Below, in pieces: positions 8,119 through 10,000 of a stretch of DNA of 10,000 bases. The stretch is from Actinidia chinensis (Eukaryota > Streptophyta > Magnoliopsida > Ericales > Actinidiaceae). Where the stretch lies: the NCBI GenBank assembly GCA_009663005.1, contig CM018898.1, forward strand, positions 3,279,286-3,289,285, read 5' to 3'. The notes under the pieces are model-generated. The model was not told the origin of the DNA. It made no database searches and was given only the letters and a program-made list of their open reading frames with translations. The stretch's first letter is position 1. The number at the start of each line of letters is the position of its first letter. The translations under genes and the position numbers were made by a program.

Positions 8119-8296
8119 GTCCAACTTAGCTTATCCCACAAGGACTAGTATCCCACCTCCTAACCAGGACAGATAGTCCACGTAATGCTGGACTATTAGT
8201 CCTTTCGCACTATTTGTCCGAGTCATTTTAATGCAAACAAACGCTGACTGGACTGACTCGTTGTCCATCACGACCTAGTGCGACAAACACATGGCC
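8119..8296. mobile_element. Terminal part of a MITE-like element, ends ACAAACACATGGCC
   Basis: It contains a perfect 13-bp palindrome GGACTATTAGTCC at 8190-8202 and several GGAC/GTCC motifs. It ends in ACAAACACATGGCC, whose complement GGCCATGTGTTTGT resembles the GGGCCGTGTTTGAT start of the 4844-5324 element. The distance from a GGACTATTAG motif to the edge is about 100 bp in both, in opposite orientation. The left boundary is not defined. Confidence 0.4.
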
Positions 8297-8448
8297 TAAA
8301 TCACTTCGGAAAGCCTTGGACTCCCAAAAGTAAAAGTCCCAATGGCTCCAAAATGGAAACTCTAATTAAACTACGCAATTAATGCTAAAAATAAAATTTT
8401 GAAATATCTATTTTTCTTTTTAAAAAATTAGGTCAAACTGAATTTCAA

Positions 8449-8563
8449 ATGATTCCCAAGCTCCAGTTCTCTTCGTTGGGAAATCAAATTTCCCAGAGTA
8501 TCGGTAATGCTTTCTCTGCACGACCGGCCACGACATCCCGCATTTCTTCATACAGGAATCCCG
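8449..8563 (+). CDS. Candidate first exon encoding a transit-peptide-like N-terminus (unidentified, partial)
   Basis: An ATG at 8449 opens a frame read as MIPKLQFSSLGNQISQSIGN, then AFSARPATTSRISSYRNP, up to a possible donor CCCG|GTTTGTTT at 8563/8564 in phase 1. Unspliced, the frame runs to TAA at 8623-8625 (58 codons) and turns into a hydrophobic, intron-like tail. The 38 residues are rich in Ser, Arg and Ala with no acidic residue, as in plastid or mitochondrial presequences. The local GC content is higher than in the flanks. No matching downstream exon was found before 10000, the acceptor would lie beyond a tandem repeat, and no promoter is evident. I do not recognise the protein; it may be a chance frame or a gene remnant. 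Confidence 0.3.
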
Positions 8564-8691
8564 GTTTGTTTCCTGGTCTAGTTTATGTATTTTATGTTGT
8601 TTGTTTGGGCTGTTTAGCTCTATAACACCAAGGAAAATTTTAGTTTGTTTAGAACAGTTTGTATTAATTCTGAAAAAATGTAAATTTTTTT

Positions 8692-9232
8692 ATTTCGGTT
8701 ACTTTTTTAGTTTCTTTTCTGTTTTTTCTATCCACGCGTTCCAAATATAATGGACACATGAAAAATTATTTTCTTTATCATTTTTATTCAATCTCATTAA
8801 AAAAGAACTAAAATCTTAATTTCGGTTATTTTTTTATAGTTTCTTTTCTGTTTTTTCTTTCCACAAGTTCCAAATATAATGGACCCAGAAAAAATATTTT
8901 TCTTTAGGGAAGTGATTTATACTCTCCAAATTTTATAAAAGTAGGAGTGCAAAAATCAACACCATATGCAGAAATCAATTTTTGATGTGCAAAAATTAAT
9001 TCTCTTTTCTTTATTATTTTTATTCAATTTCATTAAAAAATGCCATAAAATCTTCATTTCGGTTACTTTATTGTTTCTCCTTTCCACAAGTTCCAAATAT
9101 AATGGACCCATTAAAAATATTTTTTTTATCATTTTTATTCAATTTCATTAAAAAAAACTAAATCTTCATTTTCGGTTACTTTTTTTAGTGCCTTTTCGGT
9201 TTTTTTTTTTCTGGCCACAGGTTCGATTTAAT
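8692..9232. repeat. Tandem array of about 127-bp units, three full and one partial
   Basis: Units start at ATTTCGGTTA-like motifs: 8692, 8819, 9056 and 9168. Each carries TTTCTTTTCTGTTTT-like DNA, then (except the last) TTCCAAATATAATGGAC, TCATTTTTATTCAAT and CATTAAAAAA in the same order. Unit 1 is 127 bp, unit 2 is 130 bp after removing an insertion, unit 3 is 112 bp and unit 4 is truncated at GGCCACAGGTTCGATTTAAT. The plus strand is strongly T-rich. If the 8449 exon is real, the array lies in its first intron. Confidence 0.85.
8907..9004. mobile_element. 98-bp insertion inside tandem unit 2, with 9-bp flanking duplication
   Basis: Comparison with units 1 and 3 shows that unit 2 is interrupted here. 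TTTTCTTTA occurs directly before (8898-8906) and directly after (9005-9013) the insert, so removing insert plus one copy restores the unit. The insert ends GGGAAGTGATT and, complemented, GAGAATTAATT match at 8 of 11 positions. GTGCAAAAAT occurs twice inside. A 9-bp duplication would fit a Mutator-like MITE, but the site is T-rich, so 8 bp (hAT) is also possible. Confidence 0.6.
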
Positions 9233-9889
9233 AGCCCACTCACTTTTAATATCTGAAGAAAATTGTTAAATTTTCTTCATTTTATTTGGTAATAATTTAT
9301 ACACCCCTTCAATTTGAATCAAATACTTATTTTTTTTAATCTTAATTACGTAATTTTCAGTAATACCTCCATCTTCGTCACGAACAAAAAGTATATAAAG
9401 TATATACAGGTGAGAGACACTTTAAAAACTATCCGAACTTTGAAGACTTTTTAGTTTAAGTTTTTCATTAATACAAATAAAAGTAGAGTACAGTAAATCA
9501 TATATTATTACTTATTTTGTTAATATTTTTTTTGTAATTTACTTGTTGTCAAAGCCACGTCGGCTCAAAAAATATAGGGCTTTTTAGGGACTACAGAAGG
9601 GACCCAACACAGCGGCCACAAAATTTTCTGATTTTGATTATAGGTTCCGACTATGCCCTTTTTTTTTAGTTTTTATTTTATTTTTTTTTTAAATAAGCAA
9701 AAAAAGTTAATCACAGTTGATTTTTTTATTTTTTTATTTTTATTTAATTTTAACTAAAGTAAAACCACAAAAACTAAAAAATCTTGACCTTTTTAATAAC
9801 AAACTTAAAAAAAACTCGATTTTTAAGTATTACTAAATGGAGTCTTAGATTAAAAAAAAATTAAAACAATTAATAAATTATATATACCA
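9233..9889. other. T-rich intergenic stretch without recognised features
   Basis: Long T and A runs (for example 9658-9690 and 9721-9750) and a short direct repeat AGTATATA near 9390-9406. The only GC-richer piece is 9551-9615, which shows no protein-like frame. No gene is seen. Confidence 0.6.
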
Positions 9890-10000
9890 ACACACAGGCA
9901 CCCATTTAGCTTTTGGGCCCTACGCGCCCAAGCCCCAACCGGTGTGTTGGCAACACCATTTGGCACTTTGGGCTTTGGCCCCAGAGGCATCACTACCCAC
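9890..10000. other. GC-richer window end, unidentified
   Basis: The base composition rises abruptly after a CACACAG that could be a plus-strand splice acceptor (around 9898). At least two plus-strand frames stay open to the edge, but neither gives recognisable sequence. Repeated GGGC/GCCC motifs (GGGCCC, GGGCTTTGGCCCC) equally suggest a transposon or LTR edge. It could be an exon of the gene proposed at 8449, which I cannot confirm. Confidence 0.2.

Noticed and set aside
8966..9151. Hydrophobic 61-codon open frame
   Set aside because: It is made of T-rich tandem-repeat DNA, where Phe and Leu runs arise from composition.
8692..9232. CRISPR-like periodic repeat
   Set aside because: The units are contiguous and T-rich, with no unique spacers, in a plant genome; this is an ordinary tandem repeat.

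Overview
The window looks like AT-rich intergenic DNA of a flowering plant, probably not a grass. The evidence is a multi-exon gene of the plant-specific VIN3-like (VEL) PHD-finger family with GT-AG introns, together with many short terminal-inverted-repeat elements of the kind that fill plant intergenic space. The species cannot be named from what is visible. There is no bacterial operon, CRISPR array, rRNA or tRNA that I can support.

Positions 1-1823, minus strand: the 5' part of a VIN3-like gene. A tiny first coding exon (1823-1814) joins a large exon (1344-678) that carries the N-terminal helical region and the atypical zinc-finger/PHD module. A third exon (174-1) carries the start of the helical bundle that follows the PHD and runs off the left edge. 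The FNIII and C-terminal VEL domains lie outside the window. Proteins of this family bring PHD-PRC2 silencing to target loci such as FLC, in vernalization and flowering control.

Positions 1824-8448 hold no gene I can defend. They are a patchwork of small inverted-repeat elements (1976-2316, 2425-2554, 4844-5324, 5841-6139, 6177-6634, 7686-7856, and a related end at 8119-8296), diverged dispersed repeats (3113-3822), microsatellites and purine tracts (4196-4326, 8041-8078), separated by featureless AT-rich DNA. The 1976-2316 element sits about 150 bp upstream of the VIN3-like start codon. The CT-rich strand of 4196-4326 reads in the direction of that gene and could be a distal promoter or 5' UTR exon, which is speculative.

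Positions 8449-10000, plus strand: a possible first exon (8449-8563) encoding a Ser/Arg-rich N-terminus resembling an organelle transit peptide, followed by a tandem array of about 127-bp units (8692-9232). One unit is split by a 98-bp insertion flanked by 9-bp direct repeats. The last 110 bp are GC-richer and unidentified.

I found no convincing new biological system. The points most worth checking are the two alternative first exons of the VIN3-like gene, the element in its promoter, and the cleanly interrupted tandem repeat.
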